Source of the DNA: Flaviramulus sp. BrNp1-15
GTDB taxonomy: Bacteria; Bacteroidota; Bacteroidia; Flavobacteriales; Flavobacteriaceae
Length of the DNA: 64,000 nt
NCBI RefSeq assembly: GCF_022259695.1
Contig: NZ_CP092099.1
Coordinates: 2,526,471-2,590,470 of the forward strand
Direction of reading: 5' to 3'
A program made the position numbers and the translations under genes. Every line of letters begins with the position of its first letter. The stretch's first letter is position 1. The notes under the pieces were generated by a model. It ran no database searches. It worked only from the letters and a program-made list of their open reading frames with translations, and was not told the DNA's origin. Below, one piece after another: positions 52,841 to 61,537 of the stretch.

Positions 52841-53530
52841 ATGTGTTCTCTAGAAAAATTAAACGATAAAGCGACCCAAACTGCTTTTGATAAAAAAGTA
52901 GTTTCTGTAACGCAACATTTACGAGCTTATACAAACCATAGATTATACATTGCAGAGTCAACAGGTATTATTCCTAAAAACATGTATACTTCTAATGATT
53001 TGATAGATGAAGGAATCGCTAAATTTTACGAAAGAGGTTACAATATTGACGATGATATCTCCCAAATAAAATTGAAACTCTTTAAAATAGTTGATAATGA
53101 TTTAAATGAGCTTTTTAAAAACGAAGCATTTCATAAAAACACCATGAGTACCCATTCTATTTTAGAAGAAGAATTAGATGGTTTAGAGGAAAAATTTACT
53201 GTTGATGAAGACTTTGATTTAATAATGAATGAGGAATTAAGTGATATTTCTTATAAACAAGACCAAAACAATGATGTATTTGTTTATGATAACGAAAATG
53301 AAGCCATTAAAAGTGCTTTTGAAATTTCTGATATTTCTTCTACTCGTAACAAACATTTATTAGGAAAAATATATACTTGGTTACCTTTAAACGTATCTGG
53401 TATTGTTGATTTATTTGTTTTCGGAAATTTAAGTTTTGATGAAATTGCCAAAGTAAAATCTATAGAAGCCAGACGCGTAGAACGTGTTTTAGAATTAGCT
53501 ATTGAAGATTTTAAACAACACTTACGTTAA
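52841..53530 (+). CDS. Sigma-70-like helix-turn-helix protein
   Basis: 229 aa. The C-terminal ~50 residues (D-L-F-V-F-G-N-L-S-F-D-E-I-A-K-V-K-S-I-E-A-R-R-V only in part) read like a sigma region 4 helix-turn-helix, and the N-terminal ~90 residues could be a diverged sigma region 2. The middle is very acidic, and the aromatic core of region 2 is not recognisable. I call it sigma-like rather than a proven sigma factor. It is divergent from tilS and its end overlaps the end of pabB by 4 bases. Confidence 0.5.
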   Translation: MCSLEKLNDKATQTAFDKKVVSVTQHLRAYTNHRLYIAESTGIIPKNMYTSNDLIDEGIAKFYERGYNIDDDISQIKLKLFKIVDNDLNELFKNEAFHKNTMSTHSILEEELDGLEEKFTVDEDFDLIMNEELSDISYKQDQNNDVFVYDNENEAIKSAFEISDISSTRNKHLLGKIYTWLPLNVSGIVDLFVFGNLSFDEIAKVKSIEARRVERVLELAIEDFKQHLR

Positions 53531-54819
53531 TTTTCTAAAACGGTTCGCATAGCTTTGGCTTTAACAAGGCATTCTTCGTATTCTTTAAGTGGGTTACTTT
53601 TTGCTGTAATGGCTCCACCTACAGAGTAGGATACATATTTTTTAGTGTCGTTATAAAGTATGCTTCTAATAACTACGTTAAAGTCGAAATCGCCTTCTGG
53701 AGAAAAATACCCAACAGTTCCAGAATAGAGTCCGCGTTTAGTTTCCTCTAACTCTTCAATAATTTTCATTGCAGAAATTTTAGGAGCACCCGTCATACTT
53801 CCCATTGGGAAAGTACTTTTTATAACATCCACAGGGTGTGTGTTTACATCAATTTTAGAAGTGACAGTAGAAATCATTTGATGCACTTGATCAAATGTAT
53901 AAATTTTGCATAATTCCTCTACCTTAACACTACCTTTTAAAGCAGTTTTAGAAAGATCGTTTCTCACTAAATCCACAATCATGATATTTTCGCTACGCTC
54001 CTTTTCATCATTCAATAAATCAGATTTTAACTGCTCATCCTCTTTTACATTATCAGATCGTTTTGCAGTTCCTTTTATAGGCTGAGAAATAATAGTTTCT
54101 TTTTCCTTTTTTAAATACCTTTCTGGTGAAGCAGATAATAAATACTTATCATCACACTTTAAAAACGTAGCAAATGGCGGATTTGAAATAGTATTTAGTT
54201 TGTTGTAGGTTTCTAATGGATTTATTGCTGTGTTTTCTGCATAAAATTCCTGACAAAAATTGGCTTCATAAATATCACCTCGATGAATATGATCCAACAT
54301 GTTATTTACTTTTTCAAAGTACTCGTCCTTATGAATTCTTAAATGAATTTTAATTGGGTCTGTTGGCTGTTCAATTTTTAAATGGTTTGATGACTGAATA
54401 TCATTTAAATCACTTTCAATGTCGTCATCAACCATATTTAAATACAAGATTTCTACATAATTATCTTTAAAAAAAAATAGTTTTTTGGGTTGAAAAAAGT
54501 ATAAATCAGGAAACTCCAAACCATCAAAATTAGTAGACTTTAAAACTTCTACATCATTCTTTAAATCGTAGGTTAAATATCCAAAAATCCAATCTTTAGT
54601 AATGGTTTGATATTCTTTTAATTTCTCAAACCCTTGAAGGTAATCGGTTTTTATACTTGTAAAAGCATCAACAGCTAAAACAGCATCATAATTGGCGTAT
54701 TTTTGATTGTAATTGTTAGAATCTAACCAAACTACATCATCAAATTGCTGTGCCCAAATCAGTAATTGATTTTTAAAAGTTTTAGCGTTTTTTAATGTAT
54801 GAATTTGTTTTGTCCTCAA
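53527..54819 (-). CDS. pabB: Aminodeoxychorismate synthase component I
   Basis: 430 aa chorismate-binding enzyme. S-Q-P-I-K-G-T-A-K-R-S, V-D-L-V-R-N-D-L, V-H-Q-M-I-S-T-V and F-P-M-G-S-M-T-G-A-P-K are core motifs. Absence of trp genes nearby and size favour PabB over TrpE. It makes 4-amino-4-deoxychorismate for folate, with a glutamine amidotransferase encoded elsewhere. Confidence 0.9.
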   Translation of the reverse strand: MRTKQIHTLKNAKTFKNQLLIWAQQFDDVVWLDSNNYNQKYANYDAVLAVDAFTSIKTDYLQGFEKLKEYQTITKDWIFGYLTYDLKNDVEVLKSTNFDGLEFPDLYFFQPKKLFFFKDNYVEILYLNMVDDDIESDLNDIQSSNHLKIEQPTDPIKIHLRIHKDEYFEKVNNMLDHIHRGDIYEANFCQEFYAENTAINPLETYNKLNTISNPPFATFLKCDDKYLLSASPERYLKKEKETIISQPIKGTAKRSDNVKEDEQLKSDLLNDEKERSENIMIVDLVRNDLSKTALKGSVKVEELCKIYTFDQVHQMISTVTSKIDVNTHPVDVIKSTFPMGSMTGAPKISAMKIIEELEETKRGLYSGTVGYFSPEGDFDFNVVIRSILYNDTKKYVSYSVGGAITAKSNPLKEYEECLVKAKAMRTVLEN

Positions 54820-54900
54820 CAGAAAATATTATGGAGCAAAGTTACTTAGAATACTTAAAAAATTAAGATTTTTGTAAATTAGTTTAAATATATAAATAGC

Positions 54901-55791
54901 ATGTACACATTACAGAATAATAAACTTAAAATAGCTGTTAAAAAAATTGGAGCAGAACTTTGTGAGGTTTCCTCAACAAAACATAACACTCAATTTATGT
55001 GGGATGCAAACCCTGAAGTTTGGGGCAGTTATGCACCTAACTTATTCCCTATTATTGGCGCTTTAAAAGACGATTCCTACACGTTTGAAGGTGCGTCATA
55101 TACTCTTCCAAAACATGGATTTGTTCGTCATAATCAAGATATTAAACTTCACAAACAAACTGAAAACAGCTTAACTTTTAAGTTATCTTACAATGATGCT
55201 TTGTTAGAAATGTATCCTTTTAAATTTGAGTTTTACATTAGTTACACGCTAATTGATAATACTATAGAAATTTTACATACCATAAAAAACTGCGACACAA
55301 AAACCATGTATTTCTCGGTTGGTGGACATCCCGCTTTTAAATGCCCTGTTTATAATAACGAAAACTATAATGACTATTCCTTAGAGTTTGAACATGTTGA
55401 AAACGCTAAGCGACACCTTATTGAAATGGAAACTGGTCTTATTTCAAATAAAACAGAAACGGTTTTCAACAATTCTAATATTTTAGATTTGAATCATGAA
55501 CTTTTTGATAGAGACGCATTGGTTTTCAAAGATTTAACCTCTAGAAAAGTGAGTTTAAAAAGTAAAAATCATGGAACTATCTTAACTGTAAGTTATCAAG
55601 ATTTCAACTATTTAGGTATTTGGGCAAAACCTACAGGTAATTACGTTTGTATTGAACCTTGGTTAGGAATTGCAGATAGTGTAAACACCAACCAAAAGTT
55701 AATTGAAAAAGAAGGAATTATAGCTTTACAAACAGATAAAACCTTTAAAGCTGCTTACCAAATTGAAATAGAAAACACACATTTAATTTAA
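54901..55791 (+). CDS. Aldose 1-epimerase-family protein
   Basis: 296 aa galactose mutarotase-like beta-sandwich. P-K-H-G-F-V-R and V-G-G-H-P-A-F-K-C-P hold the conserved His residues, and E-P-W-L-G-I-A-D the C-terminal motif. Closest in style to the LacX-like branch. It probably interconverts anomers of a sugar or sugar phosphate; substrate unknown. Confidence 0.9.
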   Translation: MYTLQNNKLKIAVKKIGAELCEVSSTKHNTQFMWDANPEVWGSYAPNLFPIIGALKDDSYTFEGASYTLPKHGFVRHNQDIKLHKQTENSLTFKLSYNDALLEMYPFKFEFYISYTLIDNTIEILHTIKNCDTKTMYFSVGGHPAFKCPVYNNENYNDYSLEFEHVENAKRHLIEMETGLISNKTETVFNNSNILDLNHELFDRDALVFKDLTSRKVSLKSKNHGTILTVSYQDFNYLGIWAKPTGNYVCIEPWLGIADSVNTNQKLIEKEGIIALQTDKTFKAAYQIEIENTHLI

Positions 55792-55833
55792 ACTAGAATA
55801 ATAAGCTTAACTTTGCCAGCAAAATAGCACATT

Positions 55834-57186
55834 GTGACGTTCCAAGATTTAAATTTAAACACACCACTTTATAACGCTTTAAGCGATTTAGGCTTTACAA
55901 CCCCAACACCAATTCAAGCAAAAGCCTTTAATGTAGTTGCCTCTGGTAATGACATGGTTGGTATCGCGCAAACCGGTACCGGTAAAACTTTTGCCTATAT
56001 GTTGCCTATTTTAAAAAACTTAAAATTTTCTACACAAGAAAACCCAAGAGTTTTAATTCTTGTTCCAACGCGTGAATTGGTTGTACAAGTCGTTGAAGAA
56101 ATTGAAAAGCTTTCAAAATATATTAATAATAGAGTTTTAGGTGTTTATGGGGGTACAAATATCAACAGCCAAAAGCAAGCTATTGCAGAAGGTATAGATA
56201 TATTGGTTGCTACACCTGGTAGACTTTACGATTTGGCTTTAAGCAGAGTTTTACAGCTTAAATCTATACAAAAATTAGTGATTGATGAAGTTGATGTGAT
56301 GCTCGATCTAGGGTTTAGACATCAGTTAATTAATATTTTTGATATTTTACCAGAGCGCAGACAAAACATTATGTTTTCTGCAACTATGACACATGATGTT
56401 GATGTTTTAATAAATGAATTCTTTAAAAGTCCCGAACGCGTTTCTATTGCTGTATCTGGTACACCTCTTGAAAATATTGAACAGTATCGATACAATGTGC
56501 CTAATTTTTATACCAAAGTAAATCTTTTAGTGCACTTATTAAACGATAAAGAAGCTTACAATAAGGTTTTAATATTTGTGGCTTATAAACGAATGGCAGA
56601 CCGTTTATTTGAGAAATTAGACGAGTATTTCAAAGAAGAATTATGTGTTATCCACTCTAATAAAACCCAAAATTACCGTTTACGAAGTATTGAACAGTTT
56701 AGAGCAGGTGAAAACCGTATTCTAGTCGCCACCGATGTTATGGCACGTGGTTTAGATATAGATAATGTAAGTCATGTTATAAATTTTGATACTCCTGAAT
56801 ATCCTGAAAACTATATGCACCGTATTGGTAGAACAGGTCGTGCAGAACGCAAAGGTACTTCGTTGGTTTTTTCTACTGATAAAGAGCAAGAATCTCTTGA
56901 GGGTATTGAAACATTGATGCAAATGAAAATCCAGTTACTGGAAATTCCTGAGGTTGTTGAAATTTCTACAGAGCTTATTGAAGAAGAACGCCCACAAATA
57001 AAAGAACGTAACAATCCTGTTAAACGAAAAGACGAAGATGCTCCAGGGCCAGCTTTTCATGAAAAATCTGAAAAGAACCTAAAAGAAAATTTAGGTGGTT
57101 CATATAAATATAAAATTGCTGCTAAGTACAAAAAACCAAAAACCAGAGGCGATAAAAATTACAATAAGCGAAATAAACGGAAGTAG
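55834..57186 (+). CDS. DEAD-box RNA helicase (DEVD variant)
   Basis: 450 aa with GTG start at 55834, chosen because the Q-motif region begins directly after it (F-Q-D-L-N-L-N; P-T-P-I-Q-A). Motif I A-Q-T-G-T-G-K-T, Ia P-T-R-E-L-V, III S-A-T and VI H-R-I-G-R-T-G-R are complete. Motif II is D-E-V-D instead of D-E-A-D, a variant found in related flavobacterial helicases. The C-terminal tail is lysine-rich and likely binds RNA. Confidence 0.92.
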   Translation: MTFQDLNLNTPLYNALSDLGFTTPTPIQAKAFNVVASGNDMVGIAQTGTGKTFAYMLPILKNLKFSTQENPRVLILVPTRELVVQVVEEIEKLSKYINNRVLGVYGGTNINSQKQAIAEGIDILVATPGRLYDLALSRVLQLKSIQKLVIDEVDVMLDLGFRHQLINIFDILPERRQNIMFSATMTHDVDVLINEFFKSPERVSIAVSGTPLENIEQYRYNVPNFYTKVNLLVHLLNDKEAYNKVLIFVAYKRMADRLFEKLDEYFKEELCVIHSNKTQNYRLRSIEQFRAGENRILVATDVMARGLDIDNVSHVINFDTPEYPENYMHRIGRTGRAERKGTSLVFSTDKEQESLEGIETLMQMKIQLLEIPEVVEISTELIEEERPQIKERNNPVKRKDEDAPGPAFHEKSEKNLKENLGGSYKYKIAAKYKKPKTRGDKNYNKRNKRK

Positions 57187-57334
57187 ATTTTAAGTTACGC
57201 TTATCGGTCTCGGCTATGAGTAGTTGCTTGGGCTACCATTTAACTTTACAAGTACACACCAAACTGTTAATCCGTAAAGGTTTCCAAAACTAATCGAGGA
57301 TAAGCAATTACTTACAGCCATTGATGGCAAACAT
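57187..57334 (+). repeat. attC-like imperfect inverted repeat, upstream copy
   Basis: GCTTATC (57199-57205) pairs with GATAAGC (57299-57305), and the flanks continue the match (AAGTTAC against its partner AATTACTT), giving arms of about 20 bases around an ~95-base centre. A small hairpin GCCAT-TG-ATGGC follows at 57317-57328. The element ends directly before a lipoprotein gene. Confidence 0.5.
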
Positions 57335-57346
57335 TTGAGAAAACCT

Positions 57347-57952
57347 ATGATAAGACAATTTACACTTCTGATTTTATTCACTTTAATCCTAACAGGATGT
57401 TCGAGTACGAAGAATCTGAATTTATGGACAAAACAATCGAAAATTAGAGAAGTAAAGAAATTTGAATCTGAATTAAATCCCGATTTAGAGTTTTTAGAAA
57501 TTAACGTTAGTCTCTCGGAAAGCATATTTCCGAGAGTAAAGGAATTTGATATGTCAAAACCGTTAATTGTCCGTAGAGAAAAAACAAGTTTACTTCCAAT
57601 TTATGCGGAATATTTTTACTCAAAACCTGACTCAATTTTAAGATATATTAGTTATGATTGGGAAAATAATCGTTACGGAAATTACAACGACAAGAAAAAA
57701 GATTGGGAAAAACAAAGCACTAAACTGACTGAATATAATGCGGAATATGAACGAATTAAAAAGCAACTAATTAAGGAATTTAATCAACCCATTAAACAAG
57801 ACGATGGACCACAAGAAACGAAATCTGATTACGGTGGACCAGATTATTTGTCTCGGAATACAATATGGGAATCGGACAAAAGATTTATGAAATTAAATAT
57901 GATTTTCGGAGCATCAACATATAGAATCCGATTATATTATTACTGGAAATAA
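57347..57952 (+). CDS. Lipoprotein of unknown function between attC-like repeats
   Basis: ATG at 57347 (M-I-R-Q-F-T-L-L-I) gives 201 aa; a TTG 12 bases earlier is the alternative. The lipobox L-T-G-C near residue 17 is clear. The remainder is charged with many Tyr and Trp (Y-I-S-Y-D-W-E-N-N-R-Y-G-N-Y) and no recognised domain. A single small unrelated gene enclosed by two palindromic repeats looks like a gene cassette. No integrase is in the window. Confidence 0.65.
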   Translation: MIRQFTLLILFTLILTGCSSTKNLNLWTKQSKIREVKKFESELNPDLEFLEINVSLSESIFPRVKEFDMSKPLIVRREKTSLLPIYAEYFYSKPDSILRYISYDWENNRYGNYNDKKKDWEKQSTKLTEYNAEYERIKKQLIKEFNQPIKQDDGPQETKSDYGGPDYLSRNTIWESDKRFMKLNMIFGASTYRIRLYYYWK

Positions 57953-57959
57953 AAAACGA

Positions 57960-58098
57960 TTTGTCAACACCGCATAAAAAAATTGCTAGTTTTAGCTAAA
58001 CCAAAGTTAGTTGCTAGTTTGCAAGCTTCTGATTTTCCTTCGGAAAATCCTCGCACACAAACACGCAACTTTCCTTATACATAAACGTTAAGCATAGT
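57960..58098 (+). repeat. attC-like imperfect inverted repeat, downstream copy
   Basis: The left part CAACACCGCATAA-AAAATTGC and the right part GCAACTTTCCTTATAC form an imperfect inverted pair, with a central perfect hairpin GATTTTCC-TTC-GGAAAATC (58031-58049). The right end contains GTTAAGC (58087-58093), which fits the integron inverse-core consensus GTTRRRY; the left core TGTCAAC fits RYYYAAC only in part. Very similar long repeats occur in flavobacterial genomes by my recollection. Confidence 0.55.
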
Positions 58099-58106
58099 TT
58101 TTTCCT

Positions 58107-58847
58107 TTATCTACCCTTGTTTTTAGTAAAAGGAATAATCATTGGCACTTCTTTTTGGTATGTTTCATATTTTTCTCCAATAAATTTACGAAGGTCTTTT
58201 TCCTCCAAATATTTTACAGCTGTAAAAATATAAATAGTAGTTATTAGAGAAAATAGTAAATGCCCAATTGTCATAGTGGGTGTTGCCCAAAAAGCAATTA
58301 TAAAACCTAACATTATGGGATGTCTTACCAACTTATATAAATAATTCGTTTGAAATTTTGGGTTAGCAGTTTGTTTGTTTTTTAGATTATCGAAAATTTG
58401 AGCTAATCCAAAAAGCTCAAAATGGTTAATCATAAAGGTAGAAAGTAAAACAATAAGCCAACCTAGAAAAAATATTCCAGTTATAATTTTGGAGAGAATT
58501 GTGTTTTCGATTTCCCAAACTATAGTTGTTATTGGTTGCCATTGCCAATAGATTAAAATTAGAGCTAAACTAGATAGTAGAATATAAGTACTACGTTCTA
58601 TAGCTTGACTAAAAATAGAATTAAACCATTCTTTAAATTTTGGTCTCGCCATTATACTATGTTGTATAGCAAAAACACTTAATAAAATTACATTGATAAA
58701 TATTGAAGAATACATTGTAGTTTCTGCACCAGAGTCTATTGATTTTGGCACAATGATATTACCTATAAATCCAATGGCATATAAAAAAGCAATTAGAAAG
58801 ACAAAATAGGCTACAATTCCATATAATAAGATGATTGACTTTTTCAT
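58107..58847 (-). CDS. MddA-like (isoprenylcysteine-methyltransferase-fold) membrane methyltransferase
   Basis: 246 aa with five to six membrane helices. Y-K-L-V-R-H-P-I-M-L-G-F (about 170-181) and L-E-E-K-D-L-R-K-F-I-G-E-K-Y-E-T-Y are the SAM-binding motifs of the ICMT/NnrU/MddA group. The match to methanethiol S-methyltransferase (MddA), which makes dimethyl sulfide from methanethiol, seems best, but relatives with other substrates exist. It starts 11 bases after the osmC gene, an operon with it. Confidence 0.7.
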   Translation of the reverse strand: MKKSIILLYGIVAYFVFLIAFLYAIGFIGNIIVPKSIDSGAETTMYSSIFINVILLSVFAIQHSIMARPKFKEWFNSIFSQAIERSTYILLSSLALILIYWQWQPITTIVWEIENTILSKIITGIFFLGWLIVLLSTFMINHFELFGLAQIFDNLKNKQTANPKFQTNYLYKLVRHPIMLGFIIAFWATPTMTIGHLLFSLITTIYIFTAVKYLEEKDLRKFIGEKYETYQKEVPMIIPFTKNKGR

Positions 58848-58858
58848 AATTTATTGTT

Positions 58859-59440
58859 TTAGTTTTTGATTTTAACGTCTGCATTTAAAGTAATTGGGAT
58901 TCCTTTTATTATAGTTTGATAAATAATACAGCTACGTTTTGCGCCTTCTATGAGTTTCTGTAACAACTTTTCATCGGCGTTTTTAGCAATAATTAATGCA
59001 TCAATATGCATAGATTGAAACTCAACTGGAATAGATTTATCAATCATTAAAGTTCCTCTTACATCAACTTGAGCCGTTGCGTATATTTTTGTTTCAGTAA
59101 GTTCTATTATCAATTTATTAGAAATTAGTCTAATAGTACTTTCAAAACAAGATGCTAACGAAGCACAAAGTAAATCCCCAGGATTTGGAAAATCGTGGTC
59201 GCCTCCAACTGCTTTATGAACTCCAATTTTAAATGGAACCTTCATTTTATTATTTATGGAAACCGATGTTCTAAATGGGTCGTGTAAATTTATTCCAATA
59301 ACCTCGGCAGAATCTGTAATCCAAGCAGTTGTGGAATCTTTTAAATATTTTTCATTAAGAACTAAATGTCTTTGGTGAACAATAGAAGTATCTTTAATGG
59401 ATTTTGTATTCTTGGTTGAAAATTTTGGATTAGACATCAC
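58859..59440 (-). CDS. OsmC-family peroxide-resistance protein
   Basis: 193 aa. F-P-N-P-G-D-L-L-C-A-S-L-A-S-C-F and later K-R-S-C-I-I-Y supply the two conserved cysteines of OsmC/Ohr. Such proteins reduce organic hydroperoxides or persulfides with low-molecular-weight or lipoyl thiols. Start ATG at 59440; a second ATG is one codon on. Encoded with an MddA-like gene downstream and an AraC-type gene upstream, suggesting stress-responsive thiol handling. Confidence 0.88.
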   Translation of the reverse strand: MMSNPKFSTKNTKSIKDTSIVHQRHLVLNEKYLKDSTTAWITDSAEVIGINLHDPFRTSVSINNKMKVPFKIGVHKAVGGDHDFPNPGDLLCASLASCFESTIRLISNKLIIELTETKIYATAQVDVRGTLMIDKSIPVEFQSMHIDALIIAKNADEKLLQKLIEGAKRSCIIYQTIIKGIPITLNADVKIKN

Positions 59441-59542
59441 ATCATTTTTCTAATTTACTAATGATGTAAAGGTTCTATTTATATTGCCAATCAAGATTTC
59501 TTAAAAGTCCAAATAATGTTCTTAAAAGTTCAAGAAATATAG

Positions 59543-60409
59543 TTACGCTTCTTTTTTGAGCATTCTATATCTATTGGGCGTTACTTTTGTTATTTTTTTA
59601 AAAGCTTGAATAAAATGGGAATTATTTTTAAAACCACATTCATAACCTACCTCACTAACGGTTAAATTTGTACCTAATAGTAGTATTTTAGAGTGATCTA
59701 ATCTTTTGTTGATTAACCACCTATTTGGTGTCGTGTTAAAAAAAATTTTAAATTCACGCTTGAAAGAAGATAGGCTTTTTCCACAAAGTTTTGCAAAATC
59801 AGCTATTTTTAAATCATATTGAAAATTTTCTGTCATTATATTTTCAATAGTTGTTTTACTATCTTGCTTTAATGAATTAAAGAAAAACAACAGTTCTTTA
59901 TTATTTGAGCTGAGTAAGATATTAAAGAGTAATTCTTTAAATTTGATTTCCACTAATTCTTTAGGCATTTCCTTTTCTTGGTTTAAATATTGGAATATAC
60001 TTTTTATTAATGTTTTAAACACATCATTAGTAGTAATGTCTAAAATTTGATTATACTCTTTCGTATGATTTAATTCTCTTTTAAAAGTTGGATTCTCTGA
60101 AATAAACCTTTTTATGAAGTCATCATTAATAAAGAATAGCATTACACAATACTCACTTTCTAAATATTGCTTTGTAGTATAAACACCTTTTCTAACAAAT
60201 ATTGTGTCTCCAGCAGTAAGTTTGTGTGTTTTTTTTGAAGTAATCCAATCCTTTTTTCCGCTAATGACATAAGTAATTAAATGATTTTTAATCCACAATT
60301 GATATTCTTCAATATTTAAAGGACATTTATATTCTACGAACAAAAAATCATTACCAACAAGCTTGTTGAATTTCGGATGATTTTTAAAGTATTCGTATGC
60401 ATTAATCAC
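59543..60409 (-). CDS. AraC-family transcriptional regulator
   Basis: 288 aa. The C-terminal ~100 residues hold two helix-turn-helix motifs (D-L-K-I-A-D-F-A-K-L-C-G-K-S-L-S-S-F-K-R and V-S-E-V-G-Y-E-C-G-F-K-N-N-S-H-F) followed by T-P-N-R-Y-R. The N-terminal cupin-like domain (T-A-G-D-T-I-F-V-R-K-G) would sense a ligand. It lies 102 bases upstream of osmC on the same strand and probably controls that operon. Confidence 0.92.
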   Translation of the reverse strand: MINAYEYFKNHPKFNKLVGNDFLFVEYKCPLNIEEYQLWIKNHLITYVISGKKDWITSKKTHKLTAGDTIFVRKGVYTTKQYLESEYCVMLFFINDDFIKRFISENPTFKRELNHTKEYNQILDITTNDVFKTLIKSIFQYLNQEKEMPKELVEIKFKELLFNILLSSNNKELLFFFNSLKQDSKTTIENIMTENFQYDLKIADFAKLCGKSLSSFKREFKIFFNTTPNRWLINKRLDHSKILLLGTNLTVSEVGYECGFKNNSHFIQAFKKITKVTPNRYRMLKKEA

Positions 60410-60582
60410 TATTTAGTTTTCAGTTTTTTTAATTATACGTAACGCCTTGGTCATGAACGCATTTCAATACTAGGGTTTAACTCAATGCAAGTTAATTATA
60501 TTCATTAAATAAGTGAAGTTAATTTTTTGAAAATTAAGAATCAATACTGAAAGTAAGAAATTACTCAAAACTTATAAACAAA

Positions 60583-60615
60583 AAAAACCCTTTCCAAATT
60601 AATGAAAAGGGATTT
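60583..60615 (-). terminator. Terminator downstream of the second ECF sigma gene
   Basis: CCCTTT and AAAGGG arms with AAATTAAT centre; on the minus strand a long T-run follows. It is related in sequence to the terminator at 61443. Confidence 0.8.
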
Positions 60616-60619
60616 AAAG

Positions 60620-60692
60620 TAAGTTTTTCGGTTTACAGAAATTTAACCAACCAAATTTAACCCTAACTTAAAGTCAATTCTGCATTCTTACT
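60620..60692 (-). pseudogene. Vestige of an MscS gene 3' end
   Basis: Read on the minus strand, the block AAGTAAGAATGCAGAATTGA matches the last codons of the intact MscS gene (AAGTAAGAATACAGGATTGA at its 3' end), and the following ~70 bases match its downstream region. It is the remnant left when a duplicated sigma-MscS unit lost its middle part. Confidence 0.5.
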
Positions 60693-60749
60693 TAACTTAA
60701 TTACTAACTCAATATTCATACTAAACTAAACTATAACTACTAATATTTT

Positions 60750-61283
60750 TTAAGCACATAAACCTGTAAGTTTATCTTTTGCTCTTTTTATTCTCATTTT
60801 AACAGCACTCTCACCTATTCCTAAAACTTGTTCTATTTTTTTAATAGGTAAATTGTCTTGATACTTATAAAACAGTATTGTTTTTTCTTCTGGCGAAATT
60901 AATTCTAATGCGCTATTTAATTTTTTAACTTTTGTTTGAAAAATACTATTATCTGTTTCTTCTTCTTCTAAATCTTGAAAACTGTAATAATCGTCTGTAT
61001 GCTTTTCGATTTTTTTTGCAGTATTTCTATTTACATAATTTACACAATGATTATATGTAAGAGAGTATAACCATGTTGAAAATTTTGACGCACCTTTAAA
61101 GCTTGGTAATTTAACATAAAGCTTTAAAAAAACATCTTGTGTTAAATCTTTTGCTTCATCTTCATCTCTTGCAAAACCATAACACATGTTGTATACTTTT
61201 TTTGAAAATTTATCGTATAAAACTTCAAAAAGTTTTGCGTCTTTGTTCTCTGTAATTCTTTGTACTAATTGTTCGTCGGTCAC
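60750..61283 (-). CDS. ECF sigma factor, copy 2
   Basis: 177 aa with region 2 (Y-D-K-F-S-K-K-V-Y-N-M-C-Y-G-F; D-L-T-Q-D-V-F-L-K-L) and region 4 (S-P-E-E-K-T-I-L-F-Y-K-Y-Q; G-I-G-E-S-A-V-K-M-R-I-K-R-A-K). It is a close paralogue of the sigma gene at 62577, sharing F-A-R-D-E-x-E-A-K-D-L-T-Q-D and S-K-F-S-T-W-L-Y. It directs RNA polymerase to a specific set of promoters; no anti-sigma gene is adjacent. Confidence 0.92.
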   Translation of the reverse strand: MTDEQLVQRITENKDAKLFEVLYDKFSKKVYNMCYGFARDEDEAKDLTQDVFLKLYVKLPSFKGASKFSTWLYSLTYNHCVNYVNRNTAKKIEKHTDDYYSFQDLEEEETDNSIFQTKVKKLNSALELISPEEKTILFYKYQDNLPIKKIEQVLGIGESAVKMRIKRAKDKLTGLCA

Positions 61284-61442
61284 TTTTAAACTATTTATCG
61301 GGTTATTGATAGGCCAATATTATAGATTACATGACAGAAACTTTTATACAGAAAAAGTTATAACTTCAAATCGATTAAGTGTATAAAAAATCAGTTGTAA
61401 ATTTGTGTTTGAAGTATTTTTCTTTCTTTTTAATGATAACTT

Positions 61443-61478
61443 AAAAAAAATCCCTCTCCAAATTAATGGAAAGGGACA
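61443..61478 (-). terminator. Terminator downstream of the MscS gene
   Basis: TCCCTCTCC and GGAAAGGGA arms (one mismatch) with an 8-base loop; eight T follow on the minus strand. It closes the sigma-hypothetical-MscS operon. Confidence 0.85.
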
Positions 61479-61537
61479 TGCAGAGAATGTTTCGGTTTAC
61501 AGAAAGTAACCAACCAAATTTTAACCCTAACTTAAAG

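Larger units (their letters stand above)
60410..60749. other. Gap containing a decayed copy of the MscS gene 3' end and terminator
   Basis: Between the AraC gene and the second sigma gene there is no intact gene. The part 60580-60692 repeats the sequence at 61443-61560 (end of the MscS gene plus downstream terminator) with about three quarters or more identity by eye, including an identical TTTCGGTTTACAGAAA block. The part 60410-60575 holds nothing I recognise. Confidence 0.6.

Noticed and set aside
56281-56300. D-E-V-D in place of D-E-A-D in the RNA helicase as a sign of inactivation
   Set aside because: All other helicase motifs are intact and DEVD occurs in related active helicases.
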